DNA from: Opitutus sp.
GTDB lineage: Bacteria > Verrucomicrobiota > Verrucomicrobiae > Opitutales > Opitutaceae
DNA: 64,000 bases
Assembly (NCBI GenBank): GCA_009695065.1
Contig: SIBR01000003.1
Coordinates: forward strand, 62,001-126,000
Direction: 5' to 3'
Of this stretch, positions 44,544 to 52,980 are shown one piece after another. The notes under the pieces are model-generated. The model did not search any database, had not been told where the DNA came from, and worked only from the letters and a program-made list of their open reading frames with translations. Each line of letters begins with the position of its first letter. The stretch's first letter is position 1. Made by a program: the position numbers and the translations under genes.

Positions 44544-45443
44544 CTACTTTTTGTCGGCGGCCTCGAGTTCGCGCAGGATCTTCTGCTTCTGTCCCTGCAA
44601 CTTTTCCTCGTCGACCATCTTGAGCAGGGCCTGAGCGTGGTCGCGTTTGCCCAGCTTCACGCAGATGTTGGCGGCGTGCAGCCGCATGGTCTGGCGCTCG
44701 ATCGCGGTCGTCGCCTTTTCCTCCAATGCGCTCCAGGCCGTGAGCGCGGCGTTCCAGTCCGGCTGCTCGAGATCGTAGAACGACTCCGCGTGCCGGTAGG
44801 CAAACTCGATGCGGTCCGGCGAAAGCTCCGCGGCGCGTTTGAAGGCGTTGAACATCGCCGCATCGAGCGTTTCGCGGGTCCACTCGCCGCTTTTCAGGAA
44901 CTCGTCCCGGGCTTCCGATAGCAAGGTGCCGAGCTGGTAGTGGTAAAGCGGTTCGTTCGGGGCGAGCTTGATGGCCGCGATGTAGTAGGGCGCCGCCTGC
45001 AGCGGCTTGCCCTCCTCGGCCATGAAGTTGCCGAGCTGGTTCTTGACGAGCGGGATGTCGGGATCGAACTGGTTGGCTTTGAGCAGCATCGCCGCGGCTT
45101 CCTTGCGCATGTCGACCTTGCCCAGGAGATAGCCGTAGGCCGCGTAACCCGCGGCAAACTTGGGGTTGTCGCGCAGCAGCAACTCATACTCGTGTGTGAG
45201 CGCCTGCACTTGGGCGCGCAAGGTGGCTTCGTCGAGTTTATCCCCTTGTTTCAAGGCTTCGGCCAAAAGGGCCTTCTGCCGATCGACGATGCGCCGCAAC
45301 GACCGGTCAGCCATCGATTCGCTGTCGGCGGCCCGCAGGGGCAGCGCGCAACCCAACAGCAGCGAAACCACGATAGGCGCGAAGGTCGTCGGCGCCCACG
45401 TGAAGCAAGCGGCCATTGTTCTCTGGGTTTTCATCCTTACCAT
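44544..45443 (-). CDS. Secreted tetratricopeptide-repeat protein
   Basis: A roughly 299-residue exported protein. After a signal peptide (PIVVSLLLGCALPLRAAD) come TPR-like repeats from about residue 75. Examples are AAGYAAYGYLLGKVDMRKEA, LVKNQLGNFMAEEGKPLQAA and LYHYQLGTLLSEARDEFL, with Trp/Tyr/Gly/Ala periodicity of 34. A helical end (ALLKMVDEEKLQGQKQK) follows. It is likely a protein-interaction scaffold in the periplasm. Two ATGs, 45443 and 45434, are equally plausible starts. It lies 130 bp upstream of the rhomboid-like gene on the same strand. Confidence 0.7.
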   Translation of the reverse strand: MVRMKTQRTMAACFTWAPTTFAPIVVSLLLGCALPLRAADSESMADRSLRRIVDRQKALLAEALKQGDKLDEATLRAQVQALTHEYELLLRDNPKFAAGYAAYGYLLGKVDMRKEAAAMLLKANQFDPDIPLVKNQLGNFMAEEGKPLQAAPYYIAAIKLAPNEPLYHYQLGTLLSEARDEFLKSGEWTRETLDAAMFNAFKRAAELSPDRIEFAYRHAESFYDLEQPDWNAALTAWSALEEKATTAIERQTMRLHAANICVKLGKRDHAQALLKMVDEEKLQGQKQKILRELEAADKK

Positions 45444-45490
45444 CGGGTGTAAGCGGTGTTTAAAAAGGGAGCGAGTGCAGTCCGACACCC

Positions 45491-46306
45491 TCAACCGGAC
45501 AAGGTGCCGGCGTAAACGTTCATTCGCCCGCCGCGGAGAAAACCCACGAGGGTCTGACCGCTTTCCTGCGCGAGCTCGATGGCCGCGCTGGTGGGGGCCG
45601 AAATCGCAGCCACGCAGGGAATCCCGCCCGCCAGGGCCTTTTGCATGATTTCAAAAGAGACGCGGCCGCTGACGAGCAAGAGAGTGTCGGTCAATGGCAG
45701 GCGCTCGGCGAAAAACGCGTGGCCGATCACCTTGTCGAGTGCGTTGTGCCGGCCGACGTCCTCGCGCACCACCGCCAGCCGGCCGGCGGGGTCGAAGAGC
45801 GCGCTGGCATGCAGGCCGCCGGTGGCCGCAAAAGCCGCCTGGGCCGCCTCCAATTTCGCTGGCAGGCCAAACAACACCTCGCGGCGCGGAGCCAGCGGAC
45901 GGGCCAGCGGCGCATACTGCCGGCGCACGGCCTCGATCGTGGCCTTGCTGCAGATCCCGCAGCTCGACGACGTGAACACATTCCGGCTCAACCGCGCGAA
46001 ATCGACGCTCACGCCGGGCGCAAGCAGCACATCGAGAATGTTCTCCTCGGGTTCAGCCGCGCCGCCGCGGCAGTAAACCAAATCCACGATCTCGTCGCGG
46101 TGGCGGATCAGGCCCTCGGTGACGAGAAATCCGGCGGCGAGTTCCCGGTCATGCCCCGGCGTTCGCATCACCACGGCGACGCTGTGACCCGCCACCCGCA
46201 GTTCCAGCGGTTCCTCGGCGGCGACCACGTCCTCCTGGGTGGCTCCGGCCGCGCCGTTTTCGATGCGGCTGATCGATTTGGTGCGCAGGGCGTTGGCGAA
46301 CGACAT
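45491..46306 (-). CDS. fdhD: Formate dehydrogenase accessory sulfurtransferase FdhD
   Basis: Transfers sulfur from IscS to the molybdenum cofactor of formate dehydrogenases. The 271-residue protein has EEPLELRVAGHSVAVVMRTP near the N-terminus and FLVTEGLI. The sulfur-relay loop TSSSCGICSKATIEAV is near residue 116 with both Cys. TGGLHASALFD, REDVGRHNALDKVIG and a C-terminal cofactor-binding segment follow. With the moa/moe genes at 21-25 kb it implies at least one Mo-bis-MGD formate dehydrogenase, though none is in the window. Divergent from the radical SAM gene. Confidence 0.94.
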   Translation of the reverse strand: MSFANALRTKSISRIENGAAGATQEDVVAAEEPLELRVAGHSVAVVMRTPGHDRELAAGFLVTEGLIRHRDEIVDLVYCRGGAAEPEENILDVLLAPGVSVDFARLSRNVFTSSSCGICSKATIEAVRRQYAPLARPLAPRREVLFGLPAKLEAAQAAFAATGGLHASALFDPAGRLAVVREDVGRHNALDKVIGHAFFAERLPLTDTLLLVSGRVSFEIMQKALAGGIPCVAAISAPTSAAIELAQESGQTLVGFLRGGRMNVYAGTLSG

Positions 46307-46361
46307 GCTCCAATGAAACAAAAGAGAGTGGCATCGCCACGTTTTTTGCCAACGTGTTCGC

Positions 46362-47429
46362 ATGAACACGCAAAAGCCGGCGTTGCCTGCGCCACCCCCG
46401 GGGCGCGGGGCGCAGTCGAATCCCCCCAATCGCTTCGAGCGCCTGCAGGTCGACCCGGATCCGGATTGCGACCCGGAGGAACGACCGCACCCCCGCACGC
46501 AGTTTTTCCCCGATGCCTCCGAGTCCCTGCTGGCGAAAAACGATAGCCCGGATCTCGGTTTTACCGCCGGCCTGAACTGCTACCGGGGCTGCGAGCACGG
46601 CTGCGCTTATTGTTTTGCCCGGCCGTACCATGAGTACCTCGGCTTCTCGAGCGGATTGGATTTCGAGACAAAGATCATGGTGAAACTGCGCGGGCCCGAG
46701 TTGCTGCGGCGCGAGCTTTCGGCGCGGCGCTGGCAGCCGCAGCCCATCGCGATGAGCGGCGCGACGGATTGTTATCAACCGGCGGAACGCACCTTCCGGC
46801 TCACGCGCGGCTGCCTGGCGGTGTGCGCCGAGCTGAGACACCCGATCTTCATCATCACCAAGAACGCGCTGGTGACGCGAGACCTCGACCTGCTGGTGGA
46901 ACTGAACCGCCATCAGTGCATCGCCGTGCACATTTCGGTGACAACGCTCGATGCGGATCTCGCGGGGAAGCTCGAGCCCCGCGCGTCGCGGCCGCCGGCC
47001 CGGTTGCGCGCCATCCGGGAACTGAGCGCCGCCGGGATTCCGGTGGGCGTGATGGTGGCGCCGGTGATCCCCGGTCTCACCGACCACGAGCTGCCGGCCA
47101 TCCTCGCGGCTGCCGCCGAAGCCGGGGCGAAACGCGCGGGCTACGTGCTCCTGCGGCTGCCGCATGCCGTGAAGGAGGTTTTCACCCAGTGGCTCGATGC
47201 GCATGCGCCGGGAAAAAAGGCACGGGTGCTCGATCGCACGAAAGTACTCCGGGGCGGGAAACTCTGCGACAGCGCGTGGGGCAGCCGCCTGCGGGGCGAA
47301 GGCATTTTCGCGGAGCAGTTGCGCGATCTTTTCGAGATGTCGGCCCGGCGCGCGGGGTTGAACCGGGAGGCGCTGGCCCTTTCCGCCGCGCACTTTCGGA
47401 AACCGGGCGAGCAGTTGGCGCTTTTCTGA
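46362..47429 (+). CDS. PA0069-type radical SAM protein (SPL-like)
   Basis: A 355-residue radical SAM protein. The cluster motif C-x3-C-x2-C is in NCYRGCEHGCAYCFARPYHE near residues 77-84. The family-specific segments PNRFERL, DFETKIMVKL and MSGATDCYQPAERTFRLTRG follow, and ISVTTLDADLAGKLEPRASR precedes the barrel end. This group is related to spore photoproduct lyase but is found in non-spore-formers, and its reaction is unknown. It is divergent from fdhD with a 55-bp gap and is followed by the HMCES/YedK gene, which might hint at DNA repair. Confidence 0.85.
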   Translation: MNTQKPALPAPPPGRGAQSNPPNRFERLQVDPDPDCDPEERPHPRTQFFPDASESLLAKNDSPDLGFTAGLNCYRGCEHGCAYCFARPYHEYLGFSSGLDFETKIMVKLRGPELLRRELSARRWQPQPIAMSGATDCYQPAERTFRLTRGCLAVCAELRHPIFIITKNALVTRDLDLLVELNRHQCIAVHISVTTLDADLAGKLEPRASRPPARLRAIRELSAAGIPVGVMVAPVIPGLTDHELPAILAAAAEAGAKRAGYVLLRLPHAVKEVFTQWLDAHAPGKKARVLDRTKVLRGGKLCDSAWGSRLRGEGIFAEQLRDLFEMSARRAGLNREALALSAAHFRKPGEQLALF

Positions 47430-47459
47430 ACCGACGCGCCGCGCTGTAGTGGCTGGATC

Positions 47460-48176
47460 ATGTGTGGCCGTTACGTGCTGAAACGAAAGGACCTCGAGGC
47501 GATTCTGGCGCGATTGGGGCTGCGTGGGCTCGCGGAGTTTCAGAGCCGGTTTAATATTCCGCCGACGTCGAAGGTGCCGGCGATTCGCGCGGCGGCCGGC
47601 TCCGCGCGCGAAGCGGTCGGCCTGGGCTGGGGCTTCGTACCCTCGTGGGCGAAGGACGCAACGGCCGGGGCGCGGCACGCGAACGCCCGCGCGGAAAGTA
47701 TCGCGGACAAGCCGGCATTTCGCGACGCGTTGCGCTGGCGTCGCTGCGTGCTGCCATTGAGCGGTTTTTACGAGTGGCAGACGCTCGGTCGGGCGAAGCA
47801 ACCGTGGTATTTTTCCTTCCGTGACGGAGAGGGTCCGGTGTTTGCCGGATTATGGGAAAGCTGGCGCGGTCCCGATGGCGGGGCGATCGAGACCTGTGCG
47901 CTGATCACCACGACCGCCAACGAAGTGGTGCAAACGGTCCACGATCGGATGCCCGTTTTGCTCAATGGTTCCGGTATCGACATGTGGCTGGACCGGCGCG
48001 TCGAAGATCCAGCCCGGTTGACCCCCCTGCTGCGTGCTTACCCGGCGGAGCAGATGGTGGCGTGGCCGGTTTCGCCCGTGGTCAACGGGGTGCGAGTGGA
48101 CGGCCCCGAATGTATCGACCGCGTCGAAGTGCCGCCGCCCGGCGCGGGCGACGCGCAATTTTCGCTGGGGTTGTGA
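47460..48176 (+). CDS. SOS response-associated peptidase (HMCES/YedK family)
   Basis: Protects abasic sites in single-stranded DNA by forming a thiazolidine DNA-protein crosslink through Cys2. The 238-residue protein starts MCGRYVLK, so Cys2 is exposed after Met removal. The other active-site residues are visible: Asn in ARHANARAES, Glu in SGFYEW and His in QTVHDRMPVLL. The protein also keeps FNIPPTSKVPAIR and LGWGFVPSWAKD. It is intact, 30 bp after the radical SAM gene on the same strand. Confidence 0.93.
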   Translation: MCGRYVLKRKDLEAILARLGLRGLAEFQSRFNIPPTSKVPAIRAAAGSAREAVGLGWGFVPSWAKDATAGARHANARAESIADKPAFRDALRWRRCVLPLSGFYEWQTLGRAKQPWYFSFRDGEGPVFAGLWESWRGPDGGAIETCALITTTANEVVQTVHDRMPVLLNGSGIDMWLDRRVEDPARLTPLLRAYPAEQMVAWPVSPVVNGVRVDGPECIDRVEVPPPGAGDAQFSLGL

Positions 48177-48262
48177 AGCCGGGGCGCCGGTCGCTGGCGA
48201 TGAAACCTTGTGCGTGCGCGGCGGGTCTGCGATGAACCTGCCGCCGTTTCCGGTTCTTCCGC

Positions 48263-49414
48263 TTGAATCTTCTCGACCGCCACATTTTCAAAAGCGTGCT
48301 GTTCACCTGCGTCGCGGCAGTGGGTCTGTTCACGTTCGTGGTGGTGCTGCCCAATGTTATCCGGGATTTGGTCGGGCCGCTGCTGGCCGGGCAACTGACG
48401 ACCGAAACCGCCGTGCGGCTGATCCTGCTGATTTTTCCGTTCGCCGTTTCGTTTGCGCTTCCGGCGGGCATCCTTACCGGGGTGTTGCTGACGCTGGGCC
48501 GGCTTTCCGCCGACAGTGAAGTGACCGCGATGCGGGCCGCCGGCATCGGGTTGGGGCGGGCGGCGCGGCCAGTCTTCATCCTGGCGACGCTCGGCATGAT
48601 CGGCGCGCTTTATATCAATCTGGAATCGGCCCCTTGGGCGCGTTCGCAATATCACCGTGAGTTTGCGGTCGCGGTCCGCACCAATCCCCTGAGCTTCATC
48701 GTGCCGCGCACGTTCATCCGCGATTTCAAGGGCATCGTGATTTACGTCGGCGAGCAGGAAGGAAGGTTGTTGCGCGACATCTGGGTATGGGAGCTCGACG
48801 ACCAGCGGCGCGTGACCCGGTTCATTCGCGCGGAGTCCGGCCGGGTCGACTTCGACGAGGCGACCAACAGTCTCGTGCCACATTTGCTCAACGCGCGGAC
48901 CGAGGAGCGGAATACGGAGAACCCCGAGGATTTCGCCAAGTCACCTTATGCGCCCGCGGTGCAAAAAGCGGGGGACGATCTTTTGCGCCTCTCCCTCGAT
49001 CGCTATCTGGGTCAGACGATCAACAAAGCCAAACCGGAGTGGATGACCTATAGGCCGTTGCGGGCGGAACAGGCGCGACTCGCGGCCAGGCCGCCCGGGC
49101 CACCCGCCCAGGCGAAGGAACGCGCGCGCGAGGAAATGAAGCTGTCGCTCATCCTCCACGAAAAACTCAACCTTTCCCTCGCGGTGTTTTCGTTCGCGCT
49201 CGTCGGCGTGCCGCTGGGCATCAAGGTCTCACGCCGCGAAACGTCGGCGAATCTCGGCATCGCGCTGCTGTTGGTCATGGGGTACTATTTGCTGACCGTC
49301 ATGGTGAAGTGGCTCGACGGGCGGCCGGAGTTCCGCCCCGACCTGCTGCTCTGGCTGCCCAACCTGTTGTTTATCGCGGTGGGCGCGGGGCTGTTCCGGC
49401 GGATGGAGCGGTAA
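48263..49414 (+). CDS. LptF/LptG-family permease of the LPS transporter
   Basis: An inner-membrane subunit of the Lpt system that extracts LPS toward the outer membrane. The 383-residue protein has the N-terminal LLDRHIFKSVLFTCVAAVGL, two helices to about residue 105, and a periplasmic jellyroll domain (about 105-290). Three C-terminal helices complete it, with HEKLNLSLAVFSFALVGVPL and GYYLLTVMVKWL. Which of the two paralogues it is cannot be decided from sequence alone. The start appears to be a TTG at 48263, followed at once by the family N-terminus. Its partner permease is not adjacent. Confidence 0.88.
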   Translation: MNLLDRHIFKSVLFTCVAAVGLFTFVVVLPNVIRDLVGPLLAGQLTTETAVRLILLIFPFAVSFALPAGILTGVLLTLGRLSADSEVTAMRAAGIGLGRAARPVFILATLGMIGALYINLESAPWARSQYHREFAVAVRTNPLSFIVPRTFIRDFKGIVIYVGEQEGRLLRDIWVWELDDQRRVTRFIRAESGRVDFDEATNSLVPHLLNARTEERNTENPEDFAKSPYAPAVQKAGDDLLRLSLDRYLGQTINKAKPEWMTYRPLRAEQARLAARPPGPPAQAKERAREEMKLSLILHEKLNLSLAVFSFALVGVPLGIKVSRRETSANLGIALLLVMGYYLLTVMVKWLDGRPEFRPDLLLWLPNLLFIAVGAGLFRRMER

Positions 49415-49458
49415 CCGTCGCAACAGCGCGTCCGTTCCGAGCGCGGGCCGAGGGGTGA

Positions 49459-50361
49459 TCAGGCGGCTTGCGTCGCGACCAGGCCGGAACGCCCGTCGAT
49501 TTCCGCCATCACCTGGTCGCACACCGGAATTTCGGCGCGGTGGGCGAGCAACTCGCGGGCGAGATCGTCGAGACGGATGAATTCGACGCCCGCGCTCCGG
49601 CAGGCGTCAAGCAGCGCGCGAAAGAGCGTGCGCCTGCCCATGCCTTCGACCTCGGCGTGGAGCGTGAAGACGTTGGGCCGGTCGGCCCGCAGCAGCGAAA
49701 GGTAGTGCGGCACGATCTGGTGGTCGGGAAACTCCGGCCGGCCGAGCAGTTCGTCGAACGTCGGGAGCGTGCTGGGGATTTCGAGCGTGCGAAAAACCCG
49801 GCCCGCGATCCGCGGAAAAAACGGGGCGGTGCCCCGCGTATCGCTCGAGTAGAGCAGCCCGGCGCGGTCGTAGATCTCGCGACTGTACGCGGTGCTTTGC
49901 CAGCCGGCGGCACCGGCCGTTTCCGCCTGGCGCCCAAAGATCCGCAGAAACTCGCGGAACGCGGCTTCGAACTCCGCGCCGACCTCCCCGAGCGTCATGC
50001 GCGACAGGTAATCCTGCCAGCGATAGTGGTTGTAACAATGGATGCCGACCTCGAAGCCGGCGTCGTGCACGGCGCGCATGATGTGGCCGTTGCGCCGGCC
50101 GATGTGGGGCGCGGGCAGCAGCGTGCCGTTGAACAGCGTGCGAATCCCGTAGAGCTGCACGACGCTGGTACGGCTGACTTTCTTGAGAAATCCCGGCCGT
50201 AATACGCGCGTGATCGCCCGGCCCGTCTGGTCGGGTCCGAGGGAAAAAAGGAAGCAGGCCGGCGCATCCATCGCCTGGCAGTCGTGGACGAGATTCGGCA
50301 CGCCTTCGCGCGTGCCGCGATCGGTGTCCACATCGACTTTCAGCGCGAGGCGGATGGGCAT
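49459..50361 (-). CDS. arnD: 4-deoxy-4-formamido-arabinose-phosphoundecaprenol deformylase
   Basis: A polysaccharide-deacetylase-fold enzyme that removes the formyl group after transfer to undecaprenyl phosphate. The 300-residue protein has metal/catalytic acids in LKVDVDTDRGTREGVPNL near residue 8 and FLFSLGPDQTGRAITRV. His ligands are in VGIHCYNHYRWQDYLSRM near 108, and TLHAEVEGMGR lies near 238. These are the ArnD-type, not general NodB-type, motifs. It is the last gene of the minus-strand arn run, 150 bp after the ArnA decarboxylase gene. Confidence 0.93.
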   Translation of the reverse strand: MPIRLALKVDVDTDRGTREGVPNLVHDCQAMDAPACFLFSLGPDQTGRAITRVLRPGFLKKVSRTSVVQLYGIRTLFNGTLLPAPHIGRRNGHIMRAVHDAGFEVGIHCYNHYRWQDYLSRMTLGEVGAEFEAAFREFLRIFGRQAETAGAAGWQSTAYSREIYDRAGLLYSSDTRGTAPFFPRIAGRVFRTLEIPSTLPTFDELLGRPEFPDHQIVPHYLSLLRADRPNVFTLHAEVEGMGRRTLFRALLDACRSAGVEFIRLDDLARELLAHRAEIPVCDQVMAEIDGRSGLVATQAA

Positions 50362-50510
50362 GTTGGGGTCGGGCGGGTCGAAGGGTTGTTCAACGGTGGC
50401 GCGGCGCGGCGACCGGGGAGGCTTGGTCGCCCCGCTGGCCCGCAGGGCGGCAAGCGGCGCGACTTACGGCGCGGGGGCGGATTTTGGGGCACAAAAACCT
50501 CCCGCCTCAT

Positions 50511-51548
50511 TCACTCCAACCGATAGTCTTTGTGCGCGAGGTGGTAATCGAGCGTGAGCTTGATGGCCTGTTTCAAATCCACCTTGGGGGTCCAGCCGAG
50601 CCGCTTCTTTGCGTTGGCGATCGACGGGACACGGCGCTGGATATCTTGATAATATTTGCCGAAATATTTTCCGGAGGGGACCACGGCGGTCCGGGCCTGC
50701 GCGGCGTGTTCGCGGTACTCGGGGAATTCCCTGAAGGCGGCGATGATCAGCTTGGCCAGCTGGGCGACGCTCACGTCGTTCTTGGGATTGCCGAGATTGA
50801 AGATCTGGCGCGAGGCGCAGCCATTCTTGTTTTCGATGATGCGCAGCAGCGCCTCGACGCCGTCGTCGATGAAGGTGAACGAGCGGCCCTGTTTGCCGCC
50901 GTCGACCAGTTGCAGCGGCTTCTTGAAAATCACATTTGAGATGAACTGGGTGAAGAGCCGCGAGCTGCCCTCCTTTGGCTCCAGAATGTCGTCGAGTTTC
51001 GGCCCGATCCAGTTGAACGGGCGGAAGAGCGTGTAATCGACCCCATCGCGCACCCCGTAGGCGTAGATCACGCGGTCGAGCAGTTGTTTCGAGCAGGCAT
51101 AAATCCAGCGCTGGCGCTCGATCGGGCCGTAGACCAGCGTACTGGTGGCTTCATCGAGCTCGCGATCCGGGCACATGCCGTAGACCTCGGACGTCGACGG
51201 GAAGATGATGCGCTTTTTGTACTTCGCGCACTTGCGGACGATTTCGAGATTGGCTTCGAAATCGAGTTCGAAAACCCGCAGCGGGTCCTTCACGTATTGG
51301 ATCGGGTTTGCGATCGCGACGAGCGGGATGACCGCGTCGCATTTCTTCACATGATATTCGATCCACTCGCGGTTGATCGTGATATCGCCCTCCACAAAGT
51401 GAAAACGGGGATCGCCGATGGAGTCGTCCAGTTTGTGGGACCCGATGTCCATCCCGTAGACCTCCCAGTCCTTTTTGGTGAGGATAGCGCGCGTGAGCGA
51501 GCTGCCGATGAAGCCGTTGGCGCCGAGGATGAGAACACGAAGAGGCAT
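50511..51548 (-). CDS. UDP-glucuronate oxidative decarboxylase (ArnA C-terminal domain as a separate protein)
   Basis: An extended-SDR NAD-dependent enzyme of 345 residues that makes UDP-4-keto-pentose. It shows the NAD motif LGANGFIGSSLTRAI near residue 8, the catalytic Ser/Tyr/Lys pair in PSTSEVYGM and YACSKQLLDRVIYAYG, and RPFNWIGPKLDDI. FTFIDDGVEALLRI is typical of the ArnA C-terminal half. In Escherichia coli this activity is fused to the formyltransferase in one ArnA polypeptide; here the two are separate adjacent genes in reverse domain order, formyltransferase first. Intact. Confidence 0.92.
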   Translation of the reverse strand: MPLRVLILGANGFIGSSLTRAILTKKDWEVYGMDIGSHKLDDSIGDPRFHFVEGDITINREWIEYHVKKCDAVIPLVAIANPIQYVKDPLRVFELDFEANLEIVRKCAKYKKRIIFPSTSEVYGMCPDRELDEATSTLVYGPIERQRWIYACSKQLLDRVIYAYGVRDGVDYTLFRPFNWIGPKLDDILEPKEGSSRLFTQFISNVIFKKPLQLVDGGKQGRSFTFIDDGVEALLRIIENKNGCASRQIFNLGNPKNDVSVAQLAKLIIAAFREFPEYREHAAQARTAVVPSGKYFGKYYQDIQRRVPSIANAKKRLGWTPKVDLKQAIKLTLDYHLAHKDYRLE

Positions 51549-51627
51549 GAGCGGACAGAATCGGGAAATACCAAGATTGGGAAATGGAAAAGAGGGGGAC
51601 GAATCTGAGCCGGGTCGGGCGTTCGGG

Positions 51628-52542
51628 CTACAGGATCTGGCCTACGCGCAACTTCGGAATCGCCGCGCCCCGCCACTCGGTGCGGGTGAGTTCGAGCGAG
51701 CCGTCGGCGGTCGCGATCATAACCGGTGTGACGGAGAGGACCGTGCCTGGGGTCGGGCGCGTTCCACCCTGGCCGATGGCCGGCCGCGGGGCCGGCTCCG
51801 CCCACCACACCATCAGCCGTGCGTCGCCGACGTCGGTGAACGCGCCGGGATAGGGGTCGGTCACCGCCCGGATGAGATTGAAGATTTGACCGGCGGATTG
51901 CCGCCAGTCGATCCGGCCGTCCTCGGGTTTGCGCCCGCCGAAATATGTGGCCTGGGTGTCGTCCTGGGGTGTTTCTGGCGCCCTGCCCGCAAGCAGCGCG
52001 TCGATCTGGCGGGCGAGTACCCGACGGCCACACGGCAGGACTTTCCGAAAGGCCTGTTCGGCGGTGTCGCGCGGGTCGAGATCGACTCCTTCCTGATCCA
52101 CGATCGCGCCGGCGTCGGCGCTTTTTACCATCCGGTGCAGTGTCATGCCGATGCGTGATTCACCGTGGAGCACCGCCCAGTTGATGGGCGCCCGTCCCCG
52201 GTATTTCGGCAGCAGCGAACCATGCAGGTTGAACGCGCCCAGCCGCGGCAGTTCGAGGATCTTCGAACTGATCATGTTGCGGTAGTAAACGGACAGGATC
52301 AGGTCGGGCTGGAGCGTCGCGATGCGGGCGATCCATTCGGGGGTGTTCACTTTTTCCGGCGTGAAAACGGGAATGCCCTTCTCGCGGGCGGCCACGGCGG
52401 GGGTTTTGAACCAGATTTTCTCGTGCGGATTGTCCTCGTGCGTGATGAGCGCGATCACATTGGCACCGCGCTCCAGCAGGAGAGAGAGGCATTCGTAGCC
52501 GACCTCACTGTAGCCGAAGAAGAGAACGCGAGGCGTCGTCAT
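51628..52542 (-). CDS. UDP-4-amino-4-deoxy-arabinose formyltransferase (ArnA N-terminal domain as a separate protein)
   Basis: A 304-residue formyltransferase using N10-formyl-tetrahydrofolate. FFGYSEVGYECLSLLLERG opens the fold. The catalytic Asn-x-His is in FNLHGSLLPKYRGRAPINW near residue 100, and the catalytic Asp is in LHRMVKSADAGAIVDQEGVD near 137. A C-terminal domain ends IPKLRVGQIL. The ATG at 52542 is the true start; the frame stays open further upstream only because a decayed pilin gene is in phase with it. It precedes the decarboxylase gene by 79 bp. Confidence 0.92.
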   Translation of the reverse strand: MTTPRVLFFGYSEVGYECLSLLLERGANVIALITHEDNPHEKIWFKTPAVAAREKGIPVFTPEKVNTPEWIARIATLQPDLILSVYYRNMISSKILELPRLGAFNLHGSLLPKYRGRAPINWAVLHGESRIGMTLHRMVKSADAGAIVDQEGVDLDPRDTAEQAFRKVLPCGRRVLARQIDALLAGRAPETPQDDTQATYFGGRKPEDGRIDWRQSAGQIFNLIRAVTDPYPGAFTDVGDARLMVWWAEPAPRPAIGQGGTRPTPGTVLSVTPVMIATADGSLELTRTEWRGAAIPKLRVGQIL

Positions 52543-52932
52543 TTCCCGCCAAGGGTGGCGCAGACCGGTGGAAAAATGCGAGCGTTGAAGCGAGGACGGC
52601 GGCGTGGCACGTGTGCCGTAGTGGGTCTGGTTGTTGTCCCAGTTGTATTGGCCGCCCATCGGGGTCATCCGGGTCCAGGCTTGGCTGTTGATTCGCTCTG
52701 CCATTTCAGGGGGGAAGACGCCGGCCTCCGTCTCCGCGGGAAACTGGCCCCGCTCCTGGGCTTAGACGTCGAACCCCGCGGCGAACTTCATCAGGTCGTT
52801 GCCGACGGTCGTGGCGATCGCCTGGCGTTTCGTGCTGGTGAGCCGCGGCACGACCACGGCCATGCAAATGCTCAGGACGCTAACGGTCACCATTATCTCG
52901 ATGATGGTGAAGGCGGCGTTCCGCGCCGGCAA
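52543..52932 (-). pseudogene. Type IV pilin-like gene remnant inside the arn operon
   Basis: From a TTG at 52932 the frame reads MPARNAAFTIIEIMVTVSVL then SICMAVVVPRLTSTKRQAIA. This is a prepilin N-terminus with Phe+1, Glu+5 and a hydrophobic helix. It is stopped by TAA at 52761-52763, yet continues in phase with AQERGQFPAETEAGVFPPEM, MGGQYNWDNNQTHYG, the usual mid-domain of short verrucomicrobial pseudopilins. It then degenerates and runs without a stop into the formyltransferase ATG. At least one stop and loss of the C-terminus make it dead. It separates arnC from the formyltransferase gene. Confidence 0.7.
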
Positions 52933-52980
52933 ATTTGTTTCGAAAGACTCATACGCTGAATGCGAGCAACGGAAAAACGG

